Positions 45,101 through 53,544 of a stretch of DNA of 64,000 nucleotides are shown piece after piece. Both the position numbers and the translations under genes were made by a program. Within the stretch, counting starts at the first letter, position 1. Every line of letters begins with the position of its first letter. A model generated the notes under the pieces. The model was not told the origin of the DNA. It saw only the letters and a program-made list of their open reading frames with translations, and searched no databases. Origin of the DNA: a virus; the IMG/VR virus record IMGVR_UViG_3300024352_000020, positions 1-64,000 of that record; one strand, given 5' to 3'.

Positions 45101-48100
45101 AGTTAAACCACCAGCAGTAGTTGGCGATAACCACAATGTATTTCCAGCAGAAAAGCTAGAAGTGTTTACATTTTCTAAAAGTCCTTGAGCTACAACAAAA
45201 CCATCAGCATTATGATTTATTGTTTCTGCAACAAGGGCATATGTTTTACTAGAATCAGTCTCTGTATTTGCTTGTGCTAATGCTACTGTTGGTGTGCTAC
45301 CACTTGCACCGTTTACATAAACAACTTGTTTTGGACTTAATGTAGATCCAGTAGAATTTTTAACTTTAGTTCTAAAATTTAATACTTCTTTAAATTCTAA
45401 TTCACCAAAACCATCTGTGCTTAAAAACTGTCCACCTATTCCATCAGAAGGTGGTAATGTCCAAATTGTGTTTGCAGAAATTGAATCAGGAGCTTTAAAT
45501 CCAACATAATTACTTCCATTAGCCACCAACTCTAAAAAACGAAGTTCGCTAGTATTTCCAGCAGAAGAACCATATGGGGCGATGCTTATTTGACCAGAGC
45601 TATATGTGAATTCAGCAGTTCCATCAAATGATCCTGCGTTATTATATTGTAATTCTCCAGAACTTCCTCCTGGCGTAACAGTAGCTGGATCGCCTTGAAA
45701 CCCTTGGTTACCCTGATCACCTTGGAAACCCTGATTACCTTGGTCACCTTGGAACCCTTGGAACCCTTGGTCACCTTGGAAACCCTGATCACCTTGATCA
45801 CCTTGGAACCCTTGGTTACCCTGATCACCTTGGAAACCCTGATTACCTTGGTCACCTTGGAACCCTTGGAACCCTTGGTCACCTTGGAATCCTTGGTTAC
45901 CTTGGTCACCTTGGTTACCCTGATCGCCTTGAAACCCTTGGTTACCCTGATAACCTTGGAACCCTTGGTTACCTTGGTCACCTTGGAAACCCTGATTACC
46001 TTGGTCACCTTGGAAACCTTGATTACCTTGGTCACCTTGAAACCCTTGGTTACCCTGATCACCTTGGAATCCTTGGTTACCTTGGTCACCTTGGTCACCT
46101 TGGAAACCTTGACTACCTTGGTTACCTTGTAATCCTTGATTGCCTTGGAAACCTTGGTTACCAGTATCGCCTTTATCACCAGTTCTAGCGAAAGTTAATA
46201 AAACTTCATCTTGATCAGAAAAAGAACCACTACCAGAAAGATAAGAAACATCTATATCAAAATAACTTGGACTAGAATCAGATAAAGAATTTATTGCGTA
46301 TATAGCAAAAACATTTGGTGAAAACTTTTTAGATATCTTTACATGACCTTTAATAGTACTTGTTGAATCATCTATTGTATTTAAATAGATAGACAAATCT
46401 ATATTTGCATTGTTTGGATTATCATCAATTAATAAATGTGTTGCAGAAGAAATATCAGAATTATTAAATCTTATATAATTATCGCCTGGATCGCTTATAG
46501 ATGTATTTAATCCATCAAATTTATACTCAACAGTTACACCGCCGAAATTTCCATCATTACCTTGTGAGCCTTGCGATCCTTGAATTCCTTGTAAACCTTG
46601 TAATCCCTGATTACCCTGTAAGCCTTGAGTGCCTTGATAACCTTGAGATCCACGATCAACAATCATATCCCAAAAATATTCTTCTGGTGCATTTCCAGCA
46701 GAACCAATCGTAATCATCATTACCCATAATTGGCCGTTATAGGAAACTGCATCTCCAGCATTATAAACTATGCCACTATTATAAGTACCAACATAATTAA
46801 ATGGTTGTGATCCTTGATAACCTTGATTGCCTTGGTAACCTTGAAAACCTTGATCACCCTGAAAACCTTGTTCGCCTTGATAGCCTTGAAACCCTTGGTT
46901 ACCTTGATCACCCTTGCTTAATACTAAATCCCAATTGCCTGGATAAGCAGGAGGAATGTATCCTGCTGCACCAATGTAATTACTCATTACATAAAGAGAA
47001 CCATCATAAGTTACTGCTTGACCAACAGAATATGTGACTCCATTATTATAAGCACCAAGATAATTAAAAGGTTGAGAACCTTGATCGCCTTGGAACCCTT
47101 GGTTACCCTGATCACCTTGGAACCCTTGATTACCTTGGTCACCTTGAAAACCTTGGTTACCCTGATCACCTTGGAACCCTTGATTACCTTGGTCACCTTG
47201 AGAACCTTGGTTACCCTGATCACCTTGGAACCCTTGGTTGCCTTGGTCACCTTGAGAACCTTGGTTACCTTGATCACCTTGGAACCCTTGATTACCTTGG
47301 TTACCTTGGAACCCTTGGTTGCCTTGGTTACCTTGAAAACCTTGTCTACCTTGAAAACCTTGGAACCCTTGGTTGCCTTGGTTACCTTGAAAACCTTGTC
47401 TACCTTGAAAACCTTGAAAACCCTGTATACCTTGAAAACCCTGCGGTCCTTGATTACCAGCATTATTTGGTTCAAAAATAGTATGTATAATTCCATTACT
47501 GTCTAAAACAAAACCTTTCTTATCTACAACATTTATAGCAAATTCATTTATTTGCATATCGCCAGAATTTGGTATAGATCCAGCTATGTAAGATCTTTTT
47601 GGTTTTATTGCTATATAAGGATCTTGTGTTGTATGCGTAGGTGCTACTGTTGTAGTAGTAGTCGTTGTAGTTGTGGTTGTGGTCGTAGTAGTTGTAGTTG
47701 TAGTAGATTGATTATATGCAGTTATTGATACATTAAAATTAACATTACTAATCCAAGAACTTGAATAAAAATCAAAATAAAAAGTAGATCCAGTAGGAAC
47801 AACAAAACTTTCATTAAAACTTAAATTTATTGGATATACATATGGTTCTGGAGGTTGACTAAAATTTGTATATGTACTATCTGAAATTGGATAATTAAAA
47901 CTACCTTTATAAACTAAACCACTACCAGATATATTTAATGTTACGAATGGTGGATATGCATCTCCTGTTTCTGGATCATAAGAAAGTATCTCTATAGTTA
48001 CATTTGAAGATGGCGTTATTGGAGGTTCAAGTGGAGAATGAATTGGACCTGGTCCAGATGGAGAAAGAACCATAGAAAATGAATCAGAACTAGCATATGG

Positions 48101-48934
48101 CCAATCTGTACTTGGACCACCAATAGAACTAAATGATGTTTGATAATTTAAATAAGATCTAAACTTAACAACAGATTGTTGAGGTGATTGCGTTGTAGTT
48201 GTGGTTGTTGTAGTAGGATTTGGATTGATATAGCAATCAAGTTTTGCAAATTGATCACCGCTAAATGTAATTAATTCAGTTATTATATATGTTCCACTTA
48301 TATCTCCAAAACCACCACTTAAAATAATAAAATCATTAAATGATAATATATCTCCAACTTGTAAATCATAAGTAGTCCATGTAGAACCATTAAAAAAATT
48401 AATTGCCGGACCAACACCAACCATACTAGCTGTCAAAAGTTGATAAGGGCCACCAGTAAAATAAAATCCGTTATTTGAAGTTATTGAAGCTCCACTAGGG
48501 GTATTACTAGCAGAAGAGCTTGAAACATCTATGCTCCAATTGGCAAAACAATCTCCTGAGTTATCTGGAACAAAATAAAAACTACCACTAGAACCCACTT
48601 CAATTCCATTAGCAATAATTGAAATTTGTGATCCAGCATCAATATATATAGGAAAAGAAAAAGAAAAAACATGAGGAAGCATTGAAGCTGTTTCATTAAT
48701 ATAATCTATAGTTCCATTAGGACCATAGACTCTTAATATTAAAGAAGCACCAGTAAATTGAGCAAAAGCTGAGTATTGGGCTAATAAATAACCAGACTCT
48801 GATGCATTAAAAGAAAATACAAAATAACCTGGATTTGGTTGATTGTTTGCCTGATAAACTAAATATGGATCTTGATATGTTCCAGAGCCTGTATATGTAG
48901 CATTTATTATAGATTGATCGATTGTAAATGACAC
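42188..48934 (-). CDS. giant collagen-like tail fibre, 2248 aa
   Basis: I use GTG 48934, nine bases after GGAGG and overlapping the preceding TAG; a TTG at 48940 is only three bases from the site. Order of parts: N-terminal beta-sandwich (1-200), poly-Thr linker (about 238-248), beta domain, longer poly-Thr linker (about 410-430) ending VAPTHTT, then G-F-Q/G-N-Q/G-D-Q collagen blocks. Two CBM-like modules interrupt these (YNNGVTYSVGQAVTYDGSLY; YNSGIVYNAGDAVSYNGQLW). The C-terminal 1,100 residues are repetitive beta fibre (GTGISVTGTYPSFTITNSSP type) and a compact tip ending WYGVNCGIVLWC. This is the best candidate for a host-recognition fibre. Confidence 0.8.
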   Translation of the reverse strand: MSFTIDQSIINATYTGSGTYQDPYLVYQANNQPNPGYFVFSFNASESGYLLAQYSAFAQFTGASLILRVYGPNGTIDYINETASMLPHVFSFSFPIYIDAGSQISIIANGIEVGSSGSFYFVPDNSGDCFANWSIDVSSSSASNTPSGASITSNNGFYFTGGPYQLLTASMVGVGPAINFFNGSTWTTYDLQVGDILSFNDFIILSGGFGDISGTYIITELITFSGDQFAKLDCYINPNPTTTTTTTTQSPQQSVVKFRSYLNYQTSFSSIGGPSTDWPYASSDSFSMVLSPSGPGPIHSPLEPPITPSSNVTIEILSYDPETGDAYPPFVTLNISGSGLVYKGSFNYPISDSTYTNFSQPPEPYVYPINLSFNESFVVPTGSTFYFDFYSSSWISNVNFNVSITAYNQSTTTTTTTTTTTTTTTTTTTVAPTHTTQDPYIAIKPKRSYIAGSIPNSGDMQINEFAINVVDKKGFVLDSNGIIHTIFEPNNAGNQGPQGFQGIQGFQGFQGRQGFQGNQGNQGFQGFQGRQGFQGNQGNQGFQGNQGNQGFQGDQGNQGSQGDQGNQGFQGDQGNQGSQGDQGNQGFQGDQGNQGFQGDQGNQGFQGDQGNQGFQGDQGSQPFNYLGAYNNGVTYSVGQAVTYDGSLYVMSNYIGAAGYIPPAYPGNWDLVLSKGDQGNQGFQGYQGEQGFQGDQGFQGYQGNQGYQGSQPFNYVGTYNSGIVYNAGDAVSYNGQLWVMMITIGSAGNAPEEYFWDMIVDRGSQGYQGTQGLQGNQGLQGLQGIQGSQGSQGNDGNFGGVTVEYKFDGLNTSISDPGDNYIRFNNSDISSATHLLIDDNPNNANIDLSIYLNTIDDSTSTIKGHVKISKKFSPNVFAIYAINSLSDSSPSYFDIDVSYLSGSGSFSDQDEVLLTFARTGDKGDTGNQGFQGNQGLQGNQGSQGFQGDQGDQGNQGFQGDQGNQGFQGDQGNQGFQGDQGNQGFQGDQGNQGFQGYQGNQGFQGDQGNQGDQGNQGFQGDQGFQGFQGDQGNQGFQGDQGNQGFQGDQGDQGFQGDQGFQGFQGDQGNQGFQGDQGNQGFQGDPATVTPGGSSGELQYNNAGSFDGTAEFTYSSGQISIAPYGSSAGNTSELRFLELVANGSNYVGFKAPDSISANTIWTLPPSDGIGGQFLSTDGFGELEFKEVLNFRTKVKNSTGSTLSPKQVVYVNGASGSTPTVALAQANTETDSSKTYALVAETINHNADGFVVAQGLLENVNTSSFSAGNTLWLSPTTAGGLTTTKPTAPDHAVFIGTVVNVSVNQGSILVNIQNGYELEELHNVSINSGTLADNDIIQYNSSSKVWENVAGSTSSISEGSNLYYTDTRARSALSAGTGISYNNTTGVITNSSPDQTVVLTAGTGISTSGTYPNFTITNSSPDQTVTLTAGTGISVTGTYPSFTITNSSPSSGGTVTSVGVSVPTGMKVTNSPITSSGTIAIAMDTGYALPTSASQTNWDSAYSERRQWDGGSTNLVAATGRTSLGGTTVGSNLFTLTNPSAVTFLKVNADNTVTAESASTFRTSIGAGTGNGTVTSIATNSPITGGTITSTGTIGINSSSTNTASYVVQRDASGNFSAGTITASLSGNATSATNIAGGGAGQLPYNTGSGATSFLAAGTSGQILKSNGTSAPSWMNTSSITSVGTLSGLTITETVTTDNTLTINAVASQTGNLVILKDSTTATLFSIGPTGATTINDTTASTTTGTGSLIVAGGAGIAGQATIGTLVAAGLSYPTADGTSGQVLSTNGAGTLSWTSAAGASAAGSTGDIQYNDGSAGFTATSSFSYGSSAYDQLALYSNNAAFGVFGIFGASGQTYPLLEFRDYLGTTVYSYFDATGNLYLNAQTDIRFADADSSNYVAMQSPATIATNYTLTLPTTAGTNNYVLKTDGSGNLSWTNGITNLLGGGAGQIPYNTGSGATSFLAAGTSGQVLRSNGTAAPSWEVQGLFSGGRLTLTSGTPVTTSDVTSASNVYYTPYNGDKISLYNTSSSSWVNCSFTEKTLALSGLSSGTLYDVFGYLSSGTLALDPPVAWGTTSSRSSAISFQNGVYVKTTDLSRRYLGTFRATAATTTEDSAANRYLWNNHNRILRHGFVTAFSLNFAWSGASREWNGGASVTRLNFINGLNESPVLITGVLAVGTGAAGSTAQAGFGLDSTTSFFGTAYTDSQISGYVVRTISTHGYTSSIGYHYVTPIQNASSTANWYGVNCGIVLWC
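45690..46165 (-). repeat. Gly-X-Gln coding repeat block, C-terminal set
   Basis: The block has 9-base periodicity with higher-order 18- and 27-base units encoding G-N-Q-G-F-Q-G-D-Q. Many units are identical at DNA level with the block at 47080-47450 of the same gene, giving substrate for unequal recombination. Confidence 0.88.
47080..47455 (-). repeat. Gly-X-Gln coding repeat block, N-terminal set
   Basis: Same repeat units as 45690-46165 in direct orientation, separated by the CBM-like modules and a globular domain. Confidence 0.88.
47645..47705 (-). repeat. poly-Thr linker of the 2248-aa fibre
   Basis: About 20 threonine codons in mixed synonymous use precede VAPTHTTQDP, just before the collagen region. 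A shorter tract lies at about 48190-48220. Confidence 0.88.
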
Positions 48935-50994
48935 TACCAAGTTCCTCCATCTACATCAACCCAAACAAGTTGATTAGAACTATTGTATGTTAATATTTGT
49001 CCGGTAGATCCACCAGATGGAAAACTTGCTTCACTGCCTTGAAATCCTTGATCTCCTTGATAACCCTGATCACCTTGATAACCCTGTTCTCCTTGATAAC
49101 CCTGATAACCTTGTTCTCCTTGGTATCCCTGAAACCCTTGTGAGCCAGCAGTAAGAATTATATCTTCTTTTGCCCAATGATTTATAGAATTTGGATCATA
49201 TCTATATACCCATAAAATTAATGGATCTGTGTCATCTGGAGCAAATGCCCATTGATAAACTTCTGGAGGACCACTCGGATAAGTTGTTAAAAGATGAGTT
49301 TCGTTTTCAAAAGTTCCTATAAATTCTGAATAATGACCATCAATACCTTGATAACCTTGAGAGCCTTGATAACCTTGTGTTCCTTGAAATCCTTGATTAC
49401 CTTGAAGACCTTGATTACCCTGTAAACCTTGATTTCCCTGCAATCCTTGATTACCTTGAAGTCCTTGGTTGCCTTGATTACCTTGATGACCTTGAAAACC
49501 AATAGAGCCAACAAGACCTTGTCTACCTTGACTGCCTTGAAGACCTTGATATCCTTGTAAGCCCTGATAACCTTGTGGTCCACGAATCGGGCCAACATTA
49601 TCCCAATAAACAGGGCTAGTGCCTGTGTATACAACTCCGTCTCCAATAGCAGCAGTTCCATTGTCTGGATTAGGACAAGATTGACTAGCAGATCCTTGTG
49701 CTGTAGATGTAAGTAACCACATATCTCCAATAGTGGCAGTTCCAGTTTGATTATTGAAAATATTTTGCCAAGTATCAGAACCTTTTATTTCAACTCCAGC
49801 ACCTGTTTGTCCTTGATTGCCTTGACTTCCTTGATAACCTTGTAAACCTTGACTACCTTGATTACCTTGCAAACCTTGATTGCCCTGTAATCCTTGATTA
49901 CCTTGAAAACCTTGATTACCCTGAAAGCCTTGACTACCTTGAAGTCCTTGATTTCCCTGAAGTCCTTGATTACCTTGAAGACCTTGATTTCCTTGAAATC
50001 CTTGTAAACCTTGATTACCTTGAAGACCTTGAAAACCTTGACGACCCTGAAGACCTTGTAAACCTTGATTTCCTTGTAAGCCTTGATGACCTTGTGTTCC
50101 TTGATTACCAATATCACCAACAAGGAGTAAAGATATTGTAATTTGTTGGTTGTTACTTAGTGAAAACCCAGAAGATGTATTAACATGTTCTATGTTAAAC
50201 GAAGCATAAGTACTATTAACTGTATTTGAAGATGTTATTTTAAAAATAGAAAATTTAGAATTATCATTAATTGGTTGAATAACTATATATGATTTTACAA
50301 AATTAGTAGAATCATCTAATAAAGAATAAATAGAACTAATATTATTAGAATTTATATCTAGACCACTAAATAAGGCTATTGTCGCAAGAGAAAAATTAGA
50401 GTTATTTAATCTAAACTGTTCTGGAGTTGGAACACCAGATGTTAATGTACTAAATAAATAATTTATATGTAATGAACTAACGCCTTGATAGCCTTGAGAT
50501 CCAACTTGTCCAGTTATATTAACATCCCAAACATTACTACTTCCAGTGCCAACTACATAATCCACATCAACAACTATGCTCGATGTGTTTGGATCAGTAG
50601 ATAATATAAGACCTTCTAAAAAATGAGATGTATTATTATTATCTACTATCCTTACTCTAATACCAGCCCTAATAGCATCTATAGATAATACAGAAAGAGT
50701 TTTTAGTCCAATAGTTTTGGATATAGTTGATAAAGATGATGTAGCACCGAAAGAAATGCCTATTGAACCTTGATCACCTTGAAAACCAATAAAACCTTGG
50801 TTTCCTTGATTACCTTGATTACCTTGATTTCCTTGATTGCCTTGTGAACCCTGAATACCTTGAAGACCTTGAGAACCAGTAACAACTCCTGGAATAAAGT
50901 TAGTGCCATCAAATTTAATGACATTTCCAGAAGAAGGAACACCTACAAAATCGTCTTGATCTTGTATTCTTGATGGTCTTTTGCTGAAATGCAT
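48934..50994 (-). CDS. collagen-like fibre, 686 aa
   Basis: Start ATG 50994 lies 3 bases from the sulfotransferase stop. Short Gly-X-Gln blocks (GNQGNQGNQGNQG; GLQGNQGLQG) alternate with globular segments. One segment near 90-180 has beta strands; another near 180-290 (INYLFSTLTSGVPTPEQFRL) resembles a segment of the 2,248-aa fibre (VTVEYKFDGLNTSISDPGDN through a FD-hS ending). A third near 410-470 carries SQSCPNPDNGTAAIGDGVVY, and a fourth near 555-615 WAFAPDDTDPLILWVYRYDP. The C-terminus (GSTGQILTYNSSNQLVWVDV) is a tip element common in phage fibres. It is probably a side-fibre partner of the next gene. Confidence 0.75.
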   Translation of the reverse strand: MHFSKRPSRIQDQDDFVGVPSSGNVIKFDGTNFIPGVVTGSQGLQGIQGSQGNQGNQGNQGNQGNQGFIGFQGDQGSIGISFGATSSLSTISKTIGLKTLSVLSIDAIRAGIRVRIVDNNNTSHFLEGLILSTDPNTSSIVVDVDYVVGTGSSNVWDVNITGQVGSQGYQGVSSLHINYLFSTLTSGVPTPEQFRLNNSNFSLATIALFSGLDINSNNISSIYSLLDDSTNFVKSYIVIQPINDNSKFSIFKITSSNTVNSTYASFNIEHVNTSSGFSLSNNQQITISLLLVGDIGNQGTQGHQGLQGNQGLQGLQGRQGFQGLQGNQGLQGFQGNQGLQGNQGLQGNQGLQGSQGFQGNQGFQGNQGLQGNQGLQGNQGSQGLQGYQGSQGNQGQTGAGVEIKGSDTWQNIFNNQTGTATIGDMWLLTSTAQGSASQSCPNPDNGTAAIGDGVVYTGTSPVYWDNVGPIRGPQGYQGLQGYQGLQGSQGRQGLVGSIGFQGHQGNQGNQGLQGNQGLQGNQGLQGNQGLQGNQGFQGTQGYQGSQGYQGIDGHYSEFIGTFENETHLLTTYPSGPPEVYQWAFAPDDTDPLILWVYRYDPNSINHWAKEDIILTAGSQGFQGYQGEQGYQGYQGEQGYQGDQGYQGDQGFQGSEASFPSGGSTGQILTYNSSNQLVWVDVDGGTW
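49340..50105 (-). repeat. Gly-X-Gln coding repeats of the 686-aa fibre
   Basis: Two 9-base-period blocks (about 49340-49600 and 49805-50105) encode mostly G-L-Q, G-N-Q and G-F-Q triplets. Shorter blocks lie near 49040-49140 and 50770-50875. Confidence 0.85.
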
Positions 50995-50997
50995 TTT

Positions 50998-51561
50998 TTA
51001 TTCCAAAAATTTTGGTGTTATTCCATTTATACAACCGTCTATATAGAATACACCACAAAAAGCAGCTATTTGTTTTGCTGTAGATTCAGTATTTTGCATT
51101 AAGTCTGAGTAATTAACTATTAATTTTCTGCCTGAAAAATTATTAAAAATATTTTCAGCTGTATTATACTGTTTTTCTATAGTATCTGGAAAAGCTTGAT
51201 CGCCCATAAGCATAGAATATTCAATATTGGCTTTGTTTATATTTCTTTTTGCCCATATTATACTAGTTTGTATTGAAGTTTCTGATATGAACTTATTCCA
51301 TGCATCTTTTTTTAGAAATTCAAATGATCTTGTTCCAATTTTTCCTTGTTGAACTGTTTTTAGTTTTAAATCCCAGTAATTTTTTGGATTTGTATAAATA
51401 TATCTTGTGTACTTATCATTGAAACTTCCTGTTGGATACCAGTCTGGATTATCATTTGCATTCTCTCTTTCTCCCATATTTATGCCAAGAGAGTTTAATA
51501 TTTTGGCTATAACGCTAGTTCCAGATCTATAAGAACCAATTATAATTGTGCAATCTTTCAT
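50998..51561 (-). CDS. sulfotransferase-family protein, 187 aa
   Basis: Sulfotransferases move sulfate from PAPS to hydroxyl groups on glycans, lipids or peptides. The N-terminal P-loop-like 5'-phosphosulfate motif IIIGSYRSGTSVIAK is at residues 6-20. A second motif near 105-120 (WAKRNINKANIEYS) places Arg and Ser as in the 3'-phosphate-binding element. The C-terminal LIVNYSDLMQN strand-loop is also typical. At 187 residues it is shorter than most family members but keeps the core. Start ATG 51561 overlaps the glycosyltransferase stop (ATGA). Its neighbours are fibre genes and a glycosyltransferase, so modification of a virion or host surface glycan is the natural inference. The acceptor is unknown. 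Confidence 0.8.
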   Translation of the reverse strand: MKDCTIIIGSYRSGTSVIAKILNSLGINMGERENANDNPDWYPTGSFNDKYTRYIYTNPKNYWDLKLKTVQQGKIGTRSFEFLKKDAWNKFISETSIQTSIIWAKRNINKANIEYSMLMGDQAFPDTIEKQYNTAENIFNNFSGRKLIVNYSDLMQNTESTAKQIAAFCGVFYIDGCINGITPKFLE

Positions 51562-52493
51562 TCTAAATCCTCGTTTCGTTCTTTGAAATAATTCTCAATT
51601 GATTTTAAAAAGTCTTTATTGTCGCCTACATATCTATACAAACCTTGATCGTTAACTAAGTCTTTAGAAACATTAAAATTAGTATCTTTTAAAATTTTTT
51701 GTCTTTCTATATATTTTCTATTAACTTTATCGCCATGATTTAAATGAAAAATAGGTTGATCTATATAATCAAAATTTATTTCTACATTAGATTTGTTATT
51801 TAGTATATCTTTTAAAAAACAAATAACGCTATCTTGTTTTCTTTTTATAAAAGGTATTTCTATGTCTAGGCTTAAATTAAGCCATTTAAAAAGATTAATA
51901 GTGTCTCCGCCACCTATAATGCATTTATCATATAATGGATTATTCAAAAGTGTTTCTTTCTTTGTAATCCATGCCATTCCTGGGTTACCAAAAGTATAAT
52001 CACTTGAATTAAAAGTTTTAATGTAATTTTCTTTTCCGTCTGATTTAATTATTTGCGATGAAACACTCGGAGTGCTATGACTATAAAAGCCATGATTTCT
52101 ATAATGATTTTTTGGTAAATAATAAACATCAGAAAATGGTTGTATAAATAAATTTTCTTTTTGATCCAATTTATTTTTTGCTTCTTGCACCCAATTATCA
52201 TCACTAAATAAAACATCACCATCAATAAAAGCTATATACTTAATAGAATCTGGCATTTTTTCGGCTAGATAATTTATAACTCTTTCCTTTTGCCAAAGTA
52301 ATTGATCTGACTTTAAAGCAAAAAGACCTTGCATATTTAAGTCAAAACTATTATTTGTAGAAATTTCTATAGGAACAATTACACATTCATATTTAAGCAT
52401 ATGATTATAACAAACATTAAAATTTCTAAATAAAGATATTCTTTTAAAATGATTCCAATAATACATTATTATTGCAGTATCTAAATTTTTCAT
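51558..52493 (-). CDS. GT-A-type glycosyltransferase, 311 aa
   Basis: The protein has a Rossmann-like N-terminus (LDTAIIMYYWNHF), then WQKERVINYLAEKM at about 67-80. The metal-binding DxD motif IAFIDGDVLF follows (Asp91, Asp93), as in nucleotide-sugar transferases of the GT-A fold. Farther on, GNPGMAWITKKE and GGGDTINLFKWL fit the acceptor/second metal region of galactosyltransferase-like families. It begins with ATG 52493 overlapping the previous stop (ATGA) and ends overlapping the sulfotransferase start, so the three genes form one coupled unit. The donor sugar cannot be read from sequence. Confidence 0.75.
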   Translation of the reverse strand: MKNLDTAIIMYYWNHFKRISLFRNFNVCYNHMLKYECVIVPIEISTNNSFDLNMQGLFALKSDQLLWQKERVINYLAEKMPDSIKYIAFIDGDVLFSDDNWVQEAKNKLDQKENLFIQPFSDVYYLPKNHYRNHGFYSHSTPSVSSQIIKSDGKENYIKTFNSSDYTFGNPGMAWITKKETLLNNPLYDKCIIGGGDTINLFKWLNLSLDIEIPFIKRKQDSVICFLKDILNNKSNVEINFDYIDQPIFHLNHGDKVNRKYIERQKILKDTNFNVSKDLVNDQGLYRYVGDNKDFLKSIENYFKERNEDLE

Positions 52494-53494
52494 GCTTTTA
52501 CCTTAATTTCTTGTGAATAAGGAATAAGTTGCATTTGATTTAATTCAGCTTCTTTTGAAGCTATGGATTGACCAAAAAATACTGTGTTTGGAAAATAAGC
52601 TAAATATTTTGTAAACATAAGTTTATCTATATCATCGTATGATGAATAAACAAAACAATAAGATTCATCTTCTGGATTAAATTTTTCTGGATCTACAAAC
52701 TCAACTCTTTTTTCTAATCCAAATCTTTCTAACCAAATTTTTGTGCCAATAAAATTTATTTTAGTTTTAATTGGAAAAGCTATAATTTTACAAGCCGATT
52801 GTGCCAAGACAATAAGTTCTGCTGGAGATGAACCTACATAAACAACTTTTTTTTGATCAGCTAATTGATAAAGTTTTAAATAATCATCGGCTATAAAAGA
52901 TTGATCTATTCCGTCTGGAAGAATTAAAGGAAAATCAAGTTCATCAAAATCAATTTTTTTATTATCAAAAAGTAAATTTAACTTAGGCCAAAAACAAACT
53001 AGGCTATAATAACGCATAAAAGAATTTATGCTTTCTGTTATACTATTTTTTACTTCAAAATTTTTATATAGATCTTTTATGTATCTAGATGAAAATAAAA
53101 ATGGACCAAATGTATTTTTTTCTAAAAAATTTGTAATGTTATAGTCAGGGCTTCTAGATTGAAAAATTGGTCCTACATAAAGTTTTAAAATTGCTACATC
53201 TATTTGATATCTAATTAATGGTTTCCATGTAGACAGATTATTATAAAAAAATTTAGAAAGTTTTTGTTTTCCGTCTAAAAATAAAAAATATTCATAAGAG
53301 TCTAAAGATGAAGCTTCATATAAGAAACTTTCAAACAAATCTCTTCTGTTTTTTCCATTTATATATACTACTTTTCCGCCAAAGTCAGTTTCTTCTAAAT
53401 TGCTTTTGTTTCTTGCGTTGTCAAAAACTACCAAATTGCTAAATGGTTTTGTTCCAACTTTTATTTCTGATACTCTAGGACTGCATATTTCCAT
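52490..53494 (-). CDS. glycan-island protein of unknown function, 334 aa
   Basis: The real start is probably ATG 53494, six bases after AGGAGGA (53501-53507), rather than the ATG 42 bases upstream that lies in the promoter-like region. Strands such as KVVYINGKNRRDLFE and YEYFLFLDGKQKLS near residues 50-95 recall the strand before the DxD motif in GT-A enzymes, though DGK lacks the second aspartate. VVYVGSSPAELIVLAQSACK near 215 and KRVEFVDPEKF are Rossmann-like. A divergent or inactive glycosyltransferase partner is possible; no firm family call is made. Confidence 0.5.
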   Translation of the reverse strand: MEICSPRVSEIKVGTKPFSNLVVFDNARNKSNLEETDFGGKVVYINGKNRRDLFESFLYEASSLDSYEYFLFLDGKQKLSKFFYNNLSTWKPLIRYQIDVAILKLYVGPIFQSRSPDYNITNFLEKNTFGPFLFSSRYIKDLYKNFEVKNSITESINSFMRYYSLVCFWPKLNLLFDNKKIDFDELDFPLILPDGIDQSFIADDYLKLYQLADQKKVVYVGSSPAELIVLAQSACKIIAFPIKTKINFIGTKIWLERFGLEKRVEFVDPEKFNPEDESYCFVYSSYDDIDKLMFTKYLAYFPNTVFFGQSIASKEAELNQMQLIPYSQEIKVKA

Positions 53495-53515
53495 AGTATA
53501 TCCTCCTACTAATAT

Positions 53516-53544
53516 ATTATATAAAAAATCCATCAATGCAACAA
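53516..53544 (-). promoter_or_regulatory. possible sigma70-like promoter before the glycan island
   Basis: On the minus strand TTGTTG (53544-53539), a 17-base spacer and TATAAT (53521-53516) precede the strong AGGAGGA site. The -35 match is weak and the -35 element overlaps the U-tract of the capsid terminator. In AT-rich DNA such hits arise by chance. Confidence 0.3.

Noticed and set aside
45695-47506. Long reading frames of lysine-valine-threonine or threonine-leucine repeats on both strands
   Set aside because: They are other-frame readings of the 9-base collagen repeat and have no ribosome sites or sensible composition.
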